A DNA stretch of 64,000 nucleotides, taken from Pictodentalium vernedei (lineage: Eukaryota; Mollusca; Scaphopoda; Dentaliida; Dentaliidae). The position numbers were made by a program, and so were the translations under genes. Positions 34,295 through 46,283 of this stretch are shown here, piece after piece. The number at the start of each line of letters is the position of its first letter. Position 1 is the first letter of the stretch. Where the stretch lies: assembly GCA_031216915.1 (NCBI GenBank), contig CM062296.1:796211608-796275607 (forward strand), written 5' to 3'. The notes under the pieces were generated by a model. The model worked only from the letters and a program-made list of their open reading frames with translations. It searched no databases and was not told where the DNA came from.

Positions 34295-35527
34295 TAGTGC
34301 TGGGCGGTTTCCCGATTAATCGACAGTACCCAGTTAAAAATTCAATATCGTCAGTAATATCGTCTACAAAAAAAAATCGTCATATCGTCAGTTATCAGCA
34401 GATGTCAACTTGCCGTCAAGTAATCATACTTTGCATGTGTGTGTCCGTGTGTGTGAATAAAAGTGATTCTAATTTAACGCAGCTTGAGTTTTCCAAGTCT
34501 TAAATAAAAGTTAAAATACCCACATTATATCCGCGTATGGAATTTAATTTGTAAAACACAGAGAAAGCGTCCGTATTGGGAGTGAATCTGAGCATGTCTG
34601 GTGACCACAGAACCACTTTTGATACAACATGATTGAGACAGTTAAGACACAACTAGGTCATAAATCATGACGTGTAGTTTCATTGTAGGCGGCGCATAAA
34701 TTAAAAGAATAGCGATGCAAGGGAGCTAAGTGTTGTTCATTCTTGCATTGTTTTTACTTCGTGCATTTTTTGTTTGTGGAACATTTTTATTTGGATACAA
34801 CAAAAGAAGAATTATTGCTAACTGAATGAGTTGTCCTTAATTATGTGAATTCCTCCCCTTATCACCCTGCCAATCCACAAAAATAATGTGTGGAATACTT
34901 ATCGAATACTTATCGGAAACGTCTTTTATTCATCAGTGCTGTCTTCTTATTTACATGCTTATTCCATTTAAATAAACAGCCAGCATGTTTTTAAGAATGG
35001 GTTTTTCCAAATAATTTAGAACATCATGTCACACATAAAGGACAGTGAGGTTCAGTTTGGATCACATTCTCTGCAAATATAACTGGTAAGATACAATTTA
35101 CAACATTTTTTTTCATTGTCATTGACCAGTTGATAACTTGATGTCAATTGAAGCCTGTCAGTGCGACTCGCATGCCTTCAATGTATTTGTAACACAGGCG
35201 TCAATCGACGGTATTAGACTCCTCCCCACACAGTTTCACAGTTTGTGACTTCTTATGTCTTGGGTTTCTAAAAAAAATAAGACATATAGGCACATAAACA
35301 ATTAAAATTCTTTCAATTTTATTCCAAATACAAATCATATTATAAAACAAAGAACGACAGATGGTACACAATACACAACTTTGAAAATTAAACATTTGTA
35401 GAACATCATTTACATGGACAGTTTGCTGGTTGTGAGTTGGGTGTTAAAAACCGCGATAATATCGTTAACCGCAATGTCAGTACTCAATAATCACGGTTTT
35501 TATTTTTTTCAATATCACCCAGCACTA
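34295..35527. mobile_element. hAT element, non-autonomous, perfect 8-bp duplication (1.2 kb)
   Basis: TIR TAGTGCTGGGCGGTTT at the left and AATATCACCCAGCACTA at the right, flanked by CCCAGTGT at 34287-34294 and 35528-35535. TAGTGCTGGGCG-type ends and an 8-bp duplication are hAT hallmarks. Subterminal ATATCGTCAGTAATATCGTC words. No transposase frame inside. Confidence 0.92.
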
Positions 35528-35535
35528 CCCAGTGT

Positions 35536-35690
35536 ACAGTATGTCTGCAGTGGACTGGTCACTTTCCACAGGTGTGCAATATTTCCATGGACACAATAAT
35601 ATAAGATTCCAAACTCCAATTGTAAGAATAATCAGGTGTGCTTCATTAATTAAAATTTGGCTGTTCATGATTTTCTTTACCTGGTGAATG
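35536..35690. mobile_element. MITE-3 fragment
   Basis: GGACTGGTCACTTTCCACAG through CTTCATTAATTAAAATTTGG matches one half of MITE-3 at 6611-6850. The hairpin core is collapsed to one arm. Confidence 0.6.
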
Positions 35691-35954
35691 CATGCATGCA
35701 TGTCCATGCATGGCAGGGCTTTAGATTGGTTTAATTTGGGGACACCGGATTCAAGTAAAAAATGTCCCCAAAATCTGAGAAACAACATGAGTAGTCAATT
35801 TACATACAAATAGAATATGGATTTCTAAGACCTATTTTGCATGGTGCAAAAGTATTTCTTTTCAAATATCTTCTTTTTAGAATGTTACAACAAGCTGTTG
35901 GTAGGCATCTCCTAATTTGAGGACACCCTTTACCAGCTTGAACTTGGGGTGATA

Positions 35955-36998
35955 TTATTAGGGCCCCGCCGTGAGGTGGACGCCCTATAGTGATCGCTCT
36001 GTCCGTGCATCCGTCAGTCCGGGCTGTAATCTTTCACTCTTAATAGATATGGTTTTGATATTTGACATGTGGGTATATTATCTCAAGACGATGTGTCGCG
36101 TACCAAGGTTGCCATGCTTTGACCTTGAACTTTGACCTCAAGGTCAAATTATTCCGTTTTCGGGGTTCTTTTCTGACATTTAGTTCATGTCCGGGCTGTA
36201 ACCTTTTTTCCTTAATATATAGGGTTTTGATATTTGGTATGTGGGTAGATTATCTCAAGACAATGTGTCGCGTACCAAGGTTGCCATGCTTTGACCTTGA
36301 ACTTTGACCTGAAGGTCAAATTATTCCGAATTCGGGGTTTTTTTCTGACAAGTTCGTGTCCGGGCTGTAACTTTTTTCCCTTAATAGATAGGGTTTTGAT
36401 ATTTGGTATGTGGGTAGATTATCTCAAGACGATGTGTCGCGTACCAAGGTTGCCATGGTTTGACCTTGAACTTTGACCTCAAGGTCAAATGATTCCGAAT
36501 TCGGGGTTCTTTTCTGACAAGTTCGTGTCCGGGCTGTAACTTTTTTCCCTTAATAGATAGAGTTTTGATATTTGGTATGTGGGTAGATTATCTCAAGACG
36601 ATGTGTCGCGTACCACTGTTGCCATGCTTTGACTTTGAACTTTGACCTCACGGTCAAATTATTCCGAATTTGGGGTTCTTTTCTGACAAGTTCATGTCCG
36701 GGCTGTAACTTTTTTCCCTTAATAGATAGGGTTTTGATATTTAGTATGTGGATAGATTATCTCAAGACGGCGTGTCACGTACCAAGGTTGCCATGCTTTG
36801 ACCTTGAAGTTTGACCTCAAGGTAAAATTATTCAGATTTTTTTTTTTTCTGACAAGTTTGTGTCCGGGAAGGGATTTTAATCAGATTTTACCTATTGCTT
36901 GAAATATTTTAGTATTACGGTTCACATCAGTTTATACCTAGCATCGGTTAGTTGCTGCGGGGCCCACAGAGATGGATTCCATCTCCGTGATATCTAGT
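35955..36998. repeat. Element with 169-bp tandem core (5 units)
   Basis: Starts TAGGGCCCCGCCGTGAGGTG and ends TGCGGGGCCCACAGAG...ATCTAG. The core repeats GTCCGGGCTGTAAC at 36018, 36190, 36359, 36528 and 36697. Each unit holds TTGACCTTGAACTTTGACCT then CAAGGTCAAA, several perfect TCAAGGTCA-type half sites. No gene. Confidence 0.8.
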
Positions 36999-37358
36999 TT
37001 ATTTATTGGTGTTTAAGGTCACATACTTATGCACAATGGCTGATCATGACTATAACAGTTTTATGGGTGGAGGAAGCCAGAGTACCCAGAGAGAACCACC
37101 GAGCAAAGATGAGCAACTGTCAGCCCCTCAACATTCTAACTCTGTTCAAGCTCCACTCAAGCAGGTTTACAGGGGTTGAAGACATGTGCACCATCGACGT
37201 GCAGTATTCTTTAGTACATGGCGTCATCGTGCCCCTTGTAGGCAACTGGGATAAAGTGCCTTGCCCAAGGACACAACGTGGGTCGTCCTGGACGGGGATC
37301 GAACTCGGGACCTCTAGCATAGAAGTCCAACAGTCTATCACTGAGCCACCGCACTCCC
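36999..37358 (-). mobile_element. SINE with tRNA-like head on the 5S-SINE body, minus strand
   Basis: The body (GGTGTTTAAGGTCACATAC to CCTTGCCCAAGGACACAACG on the + strand) is the same as in the 5S-headed copies at 23614, 43979 and 58325. The head is different: on the minus strand it reads GCGGTGGCTCAGTGATAGAC (A box) and GAGTTCGATCCCC (B box), a tRNA-type promoter. The tail is AATAAATAAAC. Confidence 0.85.
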
Positions 37359-37420
37359 ACTTGGGGTAATATAAAGGTCTGATGCGTGGAATATGACCAA
37401 TCCAGGCCAACTGTACTGTA

Positions 37421-37673
37421 ATGGCCAAAACCTGCTAACGCTATTCACAAAAATCACCATTCAATTTTCATTGTTTTTTTTTTTAATTTTGTATCAAAAA
37501 CATAGCTTATGGCCCCTCATTGGAATGTGCTCATTGAGATCCTTCCAGTGAGGGCGCATGAGCTGTGTATTTGACACAAAAATGAAAACAAATTAGTTAT
37601 TCAAGAATTTTGTTTGCAGGTGTTTTCTGCCTTTGCTGTGTTACAGGTGTTGTCGTGTTAGGTAAAGGGTTAA
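37421..37673. mobile_element. TTAA MITE, left end eroded
   Basis: Right end GGTAAAGGGTTAA (TTAA 37670-37673). Hairpin CCCCTCATTGGAATGTGCTC / GAGATCCTTCCAGTGAGG. Sister of 37862-38123; the left terminal CCC is missing. Confidence 0.7.
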
Positions 37674-37861
37674 AACTGATTAAAAAAATTGATTTCCTTG
37701 ATACAATCTCATGAGAATTTGGCCTGAAAAAGAGTTCTATCAGAGATGGTACAATATAATGTTACCATCTCATATCATTAATCTCAGTGCAGTGTGAAAT
37801 AATGTGATTGACTGTTAATGGGCATAGACACGGAACACTTTCTGGTCTTGCATATTTCCAA

Positions 37862-38123
37862 TTAACCCTTTACCCAACATAAAGATCAAACTGGCTGTTG
37901 CTTTTCACAAAAATCGCCATTCAATTTTCATTGTTTTTTTTCATTTTTCGTCTCGGAAAGATAGCTTATATCCCCTCATTGAAATGAGCTCATTCCAATG
38001 AGGGGTCTTAAGCTATGTTTTTGATGAAAAAAATTCTTTAAAAAATTAGTTATTAAAGAATTTTGTTTGCATGTGTCGTCTGCCTTTGTTTGCTGTGTTG
38101 CAGGTGTTGTCATAAAGGGTTAA
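37862..38123. mobile_element. TTAA MITE (piggyBac-like ends)
   Basis: TTAACCCTTTACCCAACA at the left, ATAAAGGGTTAA at the right. Core hairpin CCCCTCATTGAAATGAGCTC...CCAATGAGGGG. TTAA plus CCC ends are the piggyBac signature. No coding. Confidence 0.85.
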
Positions 38124-38499
38124 AAATTATTGAAAAGAGGGAATCTGATGAGAATTTGTCCTGAAAAGGAGTTCTATTAGAGATCGTACAATATAACATC
38201 ACCATCTCATGTCATTAAAATCGGTACCGTACTGTGTGATAATGTGCTTGACTGTCAATGGACATTGACAGGGAGCACATTCTAATCACATTTTACCATA
38301 TAACAAAAAGTAATCTGAAAGTCTTGTATAACCAATATGACACTGTGCCAGAATAACATGATCATTTGTACAAAGGTTACTTTTTAGCTTTACTTGACAA
38401 AGTCAAGATAAGCTATTGCCATCATGCATGCGGAAGTCTGTTAGTCTGTGAGTCTGTTCACATTTTCCTTTAGCACGCGCTACACCCCGCAGTTCTTGT

Positions 38500-41330
38500 C
38501 TGATCATCACAAAATTTCATATGCAGGTTTGGGGTCATGTCTAGATGAGAACCTCTCCTTTTGGTCGTGATCAGTCAACCGGTATGGCTGCCCGAGCCCA
38601 AAACCCCAAAACCATTGCACAGTCTGCAGGTCGTATTTATGAAGGGATTTCATTGTAACTTGGTAGGATGCCTCTGTATAATACCTAGATGGGAACGTCC
38701 CCTTTTGGGCATGATCTGTCATCCGTGATGGCTGCCCAAGCACGAAACCCAAAAACTTTTAGTAGAACCCCGAAAACCTTGAGCACAATCTACAGGTCAT
38801 ATTTATGAAGGGATTTCAGATTTCATTGTAACTCCGTAGGATCACTCCAGATGATGTCCAGATAAGATTTTCCCTATGGTTGCGATCATTCAGCCATGAT
38901 GACTACCCAAGCCCAAAGCCCGAAAGCCTTTAGCACAGTCTACAGGTCATATTGATGAAGGGATTTCATTGTAACTTGGTAAGTTGACTTCATATAATGT
39001 CTAGATGAGAATATCCCCTTTTGGACACGATTGGGCAACTGTGATGGCTACAGGGGCCAGAAGCCCGAAAGCCTATAGAACAGTCTACAGGTCATAATTA
39101 TGAAGAGATTTCATTGTTGCTTAGTAGGATGACTCCAAATAATGTCTAGATGAGAACGTCCCCTTTTGGTCACGATCATTCAGCCTTGATGGCTGCCCAA
39201 GCCCAAAAACCTTTAGCATAGTCAAAAGGTCGTATTTATGGAAGGTTTTCATTGTAACCTGGTAAGTTGACTTCATATAATGTCATTGCACAGTCTGCAG
39301 GTCGTATTTATGAAGGGATTTCATTGTAACTTGGTAGGATCCCCTCTTGGACACGATTGGGCAACTGTGACGGCTACAGGGGTCAGAAGCCCGAAAGCCT
39401 ATAGAACAGTCTACAAGTCATAATTATGAAGAGATTTCATTGTTGCTTGGTAGAATGACTCCAAATAATGTCTAGATGAGAACGTCCCCTTTTGGTCACA
39501 ATCATTCAGCCTTGATGGCATCCCAAGCCCAAAAACCTTTAGCATAGTCAAAAGGTCGTATTTATGGAAGGTTTTCATTGTAACTTGGTAAGGTGACTTC
39601 ATATAATGTCTAGATGAGAACATCCCCTTTTGGACACGATTGGGCAACTGTGACGGCTACAGGGGCCCGAAGCCCAAAGCCTGAAATCCTATAGAACAGT
39701 CTACAGGTCATAATTATGAAGGGATTTCATTGTAGCTTGGTTGGATGACTCCAAATAATTTCTAGATGAGAACATCCCCTTTTGGTCACGATCATTCAGC
39801 CTTTATGGCTGCCCAAGCCCAAAGACCTTTAGCATAGCCTATAGGTCGTATTTATGGAAGGATTTCATTGTAACTTGTTAGGTTCACTCCAGATGGTGCC
39901 CAGATGAGAATGCCCCCTTTTGGTTGTGATCATTCAACCATTATGGCTGCCCAAGCCCAAAACCCGGAAACCTTTAGCACAGTCTTCAGTTCATATTTAT
40001 GAAGGGATTTCATTGTAACTTGGTAGGTTGACTTCATATAATGTCTAGATGAGAACAACCCCTTTTGGACACCATTAGGCAACTGTGACGGCTACAGGGG
40101 CCCAAAGCCCGAAAACCTTTAGCACAGTCTACAGGTGATATTTATGAAGGGATTTCATTGTAGCTTGGTAGGATGACTCCAAATAATGTCTAGATGAGAA
40201 TGTCTCCTTTTGGTTGCGATCATTCAGCCTTGATGGCTGCCCGAGCCCAAAACCTTTAGCATAGTCTGTAGGTCATATTTATGGAAGGATTTCATTGTAA
40301 CCTGTTAGTTTGACTCCATATAATGCCTAGATGATGACATCCCCTTTTGGTCGTGATTGGTCAACTGTGATGGCTTCGGGGCCCGAAAATCTTGAGCACA
40401 GTCTACAGGTCATATTTATGAAGGGATTTCATTGTAACTTCATAGGATCACTCCAGATGGTGTCCAGATGAGAATGCCCCCTTTTGGTTGCGATCATTCA
40501 ACCATTATGGCTGCCCGAGCCCAAAACCCGAATACCTTTAGCACAGTCTACAAGTCATATTTATGAATATTTATTTATGACTCCAAATAATGTCTAGATG
40601 AGAACGTCCCCTTTTGGTCGCGATCATTCAGCCTTGATGGCTGCCTGAGCCCAACACCCCAAAACCTTTAGCAGGGCTTGCCTTGAGTCGGGGCTGATCA
40701 GCCCAGGCCCCGAGATCAGCCCCGAGGATCACTTGCTGGGGGCTTTTTTTCAAGCCCTGACATTTTCCACAAAAAAGCACTAACAATAATGGACAAAATG
40801 GAAAATCAGCCCCGAAAAGGCCCCGACCTCAATATGTGGGGCACTTTTTTTAGGCCCCGACCATTTTACTCAAGGCGAGCCCTGCTTTAGCATAGTCTAT
40901 AGGTCATATTTATGGAAGGATTTCATTGTAACCTGTTAGTTTGACTCCATATAATGCCTAGATGATGACATCCCCTTTTGGTCGTGATTGGTCAACTGTG
41001 ATGGCTTCAGGGGCCGAAAACCTTGAGCACAGTCTGCAGGTCATATTTATGAAGGAATTTCATTGTAACTTCGTAGGATCACTCCAGATGATGCCCAGAT
41101 GAGAGTGTCCCCTTTTGGTTGCAATCATTCAACCATGATGGCTGTCTAAGCCCAAAGCCAAAAAACCTTTAGCACAGTCTACAGGTCATATTTATGAAGG
41201 GATTTTATTGTAACTTGGTAGGTTGTCTTCATATAATGTCTAGATGAGAACATCCCCTTTGGACGCAATTGGGAAACTGATGGCTACAGGGGCCCGAAGC
41301 CTGAAAACCATTAGCACAGTCTACAGACCA
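38500..41330. repeat. Long divergent tandem array (145-175-bp units)
   Basis: Repeats of GGATTTCATTGTAACTTGGT, AATGTCTAGATGAGAACG, CCCCTTTTGGTC and AGCACAGTCTACAGGTCAT. A fragment of the same repeat recurs at 62400-62760. A hAT-like MITE interrupts it at 40672-40884. Confidence 0.85.
40672..40884. mobile_element. hAT-like MITE (CAGGGCTTGCC ends)
   Basis: 213 bp, TIR CAGGGCTTGCCTTGAGT and ACTCAAGGCGAGCCCTG, flanked by CTTTAG on both sides. Interior GGCCCCGA and GATCAGCCCCGA words repeat in both orientations. Only 6 flanking bases match exactly, so the 8-bp hAT duplication is imperfect. Confidence 0.8.
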
Positions 41331-41706
41331 TATTTATGAAGGGTTTTCAATGTGACTTGATAGGATGTCTCGTTTTGGAATAATTTCACTGTAACTTGGT
41401 AACTTTCGTTGATATACGTTAACTGTGAGGGCCACATACATTAACTGTGAGGTCATATTAACCCACCCCACAGCTCTTTCGTACAGTGTACACCTCATAT
41501 TATTTTTATCAAAAACATAGCACACAGGGAACAGAAATGAACATATTCCCAATTATCACAATTCTTGTCTTATTTCATAATCCTTTCATAAACATTGAAC
41601 ATTATCCTTTTCATCAAACACACAAGTTAAGCTGCAGTGTCATTGTCACTTTTATTTTAAAAGCTTATTTGTTTTACAAGGATCTGCAAATAAATTATTA
41701 TTAAAA

Positions 41707-41967
41707 TCTCTCCTTGGCCCAATAGCGTATGTGTGTGGAGGGATGACCTTCATTGTGGGAACTTCATGGCCCCGCTCTTCTCGAATACTACAAAGGGATC
41801 TTTAGCCTGCATGGCATGTGGCTCTCTATGCACAGAGGACAGCCATTTTACGTACGCACTGATAGGATGGTACGCTATGACAGCATCAGTGCAACAATTG
41901 ATGCTGACAGAGAGTGGTCGGACACCTTGAGAACTTTTTTCCAACCCCGGACCTCGCTCTCCAAAGG
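41707..41967 (-). mobile_element. tRNA-derived SINE, minus strand copy
   Basis: On the minus strand it matches the body of 12648-13065 (GTTCTCAAGG, CTCTCTGTCA, AAAATGGCTGTCCTCTGTG, AGTATTCGAGAAGAGC, ATTGGGCCAAGGAGA). The head is truncated before the A box; B-box remnant GGTCCGGGGTTGG. Confidence 0.8.
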
Positions 41968-43390
41968 TTACTAGATGGATAATTGTCAGTAATATAGTTA
42001 GTCAGAAGCTATCAATCTTATTATTTATCACTCCATCACATTCTGCCTGCCACATAGATTTGATGTTGGTGCTGATATGTGGTTTGTAATCACTGAAAGG
42101 AATTTTAAAATCAGTGACAGGCTTATGTAGAGCCTGTTTTGCTCTCTGTCTGCCTAGGCGTGATGTTAATGGAAATACTACTAGTGCAGGTGACCTCAAA
42201 TCACTATATCATATTAATGAAACAATAGGGTGTTCCAACTTCTCCCAAAGTTCCAAGCTCATGTGGGTTCACCAAATTCAGCACAAGTAAGCCCATAATA
42301 GGCCTGGCATTCTGAAAAATTTAGTGGGGCTAAAAATTGCTCTCCTGAAATGATCTAGGAGAGCGATTTTTTTTTTTTGACATGGAAGGCAGTTGAACCA
42401 TGATATATCATATGAATGCAGTTGAACACTGTGACCAGACTTGCTCTTCTCACAAAGTTGCATTGCGTAATTTGGATAGTTGTAATAAATACATGTTACT
42501 TGGAAAGTTACTCAATACTGTGTTGAAGTTGTCGGTCCCGACAACTCACTACTGTCACAAGGTCACGCCAATCATGGTTCAACTTCATCCCCTTCAAGTT
42601 CATCCCATCAGATAAATTTTGAATTTGAGTTCATTGCACCTGAGCCAGCTGTACAGTACATGATGCCAATTGATTTTCTAAATGGTTCTGGGATAACACA
42701 ATTTTTTATCTTCAATTTTTTTATTCATCACATTCGAAATTACTCTTGATGCGTTAAATAAAAAAAATGTGAACACTCTTAGACGGGGATGGCTTTTGGA
42801 AATTGTACGTCAATAGTCATGGCTATCAAATTTGTGTTGAGGGTATACTCTCACTCCACGTGGTTATCACTTAATTTAAGTTCTTTGATTATCCGATGTC
42901 GTTTAATGGGAATATAAGTTGGTTTTGAAATGGGGCAATGTTTGAATAGTAATAGAAACTGTACATACCCAGTGAAAAATGAAACCAATCAAATAATTCT
43001 CGTGGGCTGGTGATGGTGACTTTTCGAATATTTGCAGAAATTCACAAAAAATCAGATTGATAATCTAATATCATGACAACCGAAAGTGAAAGTAAACGCA
43101 ACAGAGGTTTATAAATAGCCTGTCTTATGCTGTTCAGTGATGCCTTGTGTAACTGACGAAAGATGGCATTGTGATACTGTAACTGCCAAAATAAATTGAG
43201 ATTTTGAGCAACTTAACCCGCGAATCGTCCCAAGCCAAAGAGCTTACGTTGTCACACCAGGAACTGAGGAAGTAATAAACTCTGTTGGTGGGGACATTAC
43301 GATATCCTCCATGATGCATGGAAACTAATATTTAACGGTGATGTTGATAATGATTTAATGTTATTTCAGGTTAACCATTAGATTTTCTGC

Positions 43391-43466
43391 AGACACTTTG
43401 CCTGCACTGGAATGCAATAATATTATTCTTTAATATTGTTTTACACCAGTGCAGGCAAAGTTGTCT
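43391..43466. repeat. Hairpin AGACACTTTGCCTGCACTGG
   Basis: Arms about 35 bp (43391-43425 and 43431-43466) with several mismatches. Nothing else recognised around it. Confidence 0.75.
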
Positions 43467-43978
43467 GTGCCTTCCCAGAAAGTGAAATCGTAAGTTCTTG
43501 CAGAACGGTTAAGGTAAGAACTCACGAGTATGATGGTCGACATAAGTTAATACTGATGGCACAAGCAAGAAGCGAGGGCACTTGAGAAGATGTAAAATGA
43601 TTTATTATGTAATGTCACATTTTGTAACAAACTGTGTATCTCAGTTTCCCTGCGCTATGACACACAAGCATAAATAGACATCCTTCAATTTTGAAGCTGC
43701 ATTTTTCAAAAGTGTTATACTTATCTTTGTGTACCCAGGAGAGCGAAATTTTGCGGACCTTAATGGTTTTTGGCGCATGTTAAGGCGCGCGAAAAAATCA
43801 CTTGCCTGAAAACGCAGGCCTGCTATAAAAAAGTTCTTGTTTCTCAGGAACTTTTCCCTCAATTTTATAATGGGGGTGCAAGGCTTTTCTTTTTCTCTTT
43901 TTTTGGTTAATCTGCAAATCAGGCAGGAAATCAGTTGATATTAGAACCCTTTACTCTATGTATTACTCTATTTCCCAT

Positions 43979-44357
43979 TTATTTATTTATTTATTTATTG
44001 GTGTTTAAGGTCACATACTCATGTGCAATGGCTAATCATGACCGTGACAGTTTTACAGGTGGAGGAAGCCGGAGTACCCGGAGAGAACCACTGAGCAACG
44101 ACGAGCAGCTGCCAGCTCCCCAACATCATAACTCCGCACTGCAGCACAGGCAGGGTTAGATTGGTTGAAGACATGTGCACCATTGACGTACAGTACGCCA
44201 TAGTACACGGCGTTATCGTGCCCCCATGTGTACAATCGGGGTTAGGTGCCTTGCCCAAGGACACAACGCAGGAGGCCAAATCGATCGCTCAGATGGTCAC
44301 CCATCCGATGATTAACCGGGCTCGACGTTGCTTAACTTCTGTGATCTGACGAGAACC
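43979..44357 (-). mobile_element. 5S rRNA-derived SINE, minus strand
   Basis: The 5S-like head at the right end reads, on the minus strand, CTCGTCAGATCACAGAAGTT, AAGCAACGTCGAGC, CCGGTTAATCATCGGATGGG. Body as at 23614; tail (AAAT)n. An 11-bp duplication with one mismatch flanks it (CTATTTCCCAT 43968-43978, CTAGTTCCCAT 44358-44368). Confidence 0.88.
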
Positions 44358-44689
44358 CTAGTTCCCATAATGCAGTTTCAAATTTAACTGACTATATACA
44401 TGTATTGTTTAATGGATCTCAGTCAGCTCAGTCAAACAAGATATGATTAGTTAGTTTTTTAATCTTACAGCTACAAATTAGTATAATTGAAGAGAATTCT
44501 AGGTCAGAAAAAAAGTGATGGGGCAAAATTTTCATTGATGAAGGTGGTGCCTGAGAAACAAGAATTCTTTTTAACCCATTATCAAACAAATAGGCTCCAT
44601 CTGCCCTTGTAATTTGCTTTTTGAGCAGTTGAAAAAAAAATGTTTTATTCCAAAATTTTCGAGGTGCACATAGTCGCCACCCTGTCTGC

Positions 44690-45190
44690 CTGTCCGTTTG
44701 TCTGAAACAAATGTTGTCCAGGCGATAACTATAGGTTGACTGAATGAAATGAAACAAAATTTGTGCACAGGTTTATAACCACATAATGCAGGTTGGGATT
44801 GACAGTGGGCTTGGTCCGATATTTTTTAACAGAGTTATGACCATTTTCCGACTTGGAAGACATGTTAATATTGGTTTTCGGACGATAACTTTAGTTTGAG
44901 TAAACGAAATGAAACAAAATTGTACACATAGGTTTATAGCCACATAATACATGTTGGGCTTGACAGTGGGCTTGCTTCGATATTTTTTAGTAGAGTTATG
45001 GCCCTTTTACCACTTAGAAGACATGTTGATATTGGTTTCCGGATGGTAGCTTGAGTTATGGGTGTCCTATTTCAATCAAACTTGGAATATAGCTTACTGT
45101 AGACATTATACAAGACGGGTTTGATTTTGAGTGTGGTGCAATAATTTTTGTCTGAGTTATGGTCCCTTTTTGGACTTTGTTAACCACAAA
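44690..45190. repeat. Dispersed repeat with about 150-bp internal duplication
   Basis: GGCGATAACTATAGGTTGAC / GACGATAACTTTAGTTTGAG and TTTATAACCACATAATGCAG recur. No gene. Confidence 0.55.
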
Positions 45191-46283
45191 AATATAGATT
45201 TTTATACTGTACCAATGACCCAGACTTAGCTGGTGCTAACTCCAACAAAACCAGGGCCAAACACAAATTTTGCCCCCCAATCCCCAAAATTTGCATCCAA
45301 AACAAAAAGAAATCATGTCCTAAAGGACCTCCATACTACGCCTCTACTGCGCATGCGCAGTGACGCAGTCGTCCCGAAATTGGTGCCAATTATCATTCTC
45401 TGTTTGGCCCTTCATCAGTCAACATCTCACTGATCTTTGTGCTTGTAAATCTCAGTTTAAAGGATGCCAGACACGTAATTTTTGGAGAAAATGTGATTCT
45501 AAGGAGGATAGAAGGAGGAGAGGAAAAAGAAGTGGCAAAAAATAATCAGGGCTGTACTTAAAATTTTTTGATGAAATTATGTTAAGTTGCCTATTTTCGA
45601 GGCATGGGCCTCTTGTTGTCATTCTTGCTAATTGTTGCACTGCTTATTCAGTGTTTCCTCTCCCCTAGCCTTCTAAAGTCCCCCCTGGCAATTCTCCCAT
45701 GCTTTTGGCATATTTTTGAGAAATTTCATTTCTAAAATTTCCTGGGAGAGTTGCTTGGTTACAGAATGTTTTCTGTTATTTTCCCCATAGTTACGTTTTC
45801 ACCCATGGGTGTATAACGTTTGTGTTCTGCATCTTCCATCTGATGTTCTACAGATTCTCCCCTGGGAGTCTCTGTTTTGCATCAGATAGAGTGTAATTGA
45901 TGACTGATTCCGGGCCAGTTTTTTCAGTGCCTGGAGTCATGTTTTCTAGTGTGTTTACACTGTTTGTTTTCATTGGCAACAGCCTTTTTTGAGGGGGGCT
46001 GTTTGCCTTTGTGGTAGTTTATCTTATTATTAGATACATTTATATTATCCGAAAGTGTCTCATTAATTATTTTATATAAATTTAAAATTTTGACCACACT
46101 TTGCCATCGGATCCATCGGGGCTCAACGTTACTTTTCAGCAACTTGGGCTTCTCTGAAAAAATATTTTTTCAAAATTATTTTGTTTTGCAATTGTTTTTT
46201 CATTTATTAATGGATCATGTTATTATGTATCTTTGTGTCAGGGGTTTTTGCGAGTAACTAGGACTTATTGTTGTTCTTTCACA

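Noticed and set aside
44280..44357. 5S rRNA gene on the minus strand
   Set aside because: Only the 3' half of 5S is similar and it is fused to a SINE body with an A-rich tail.
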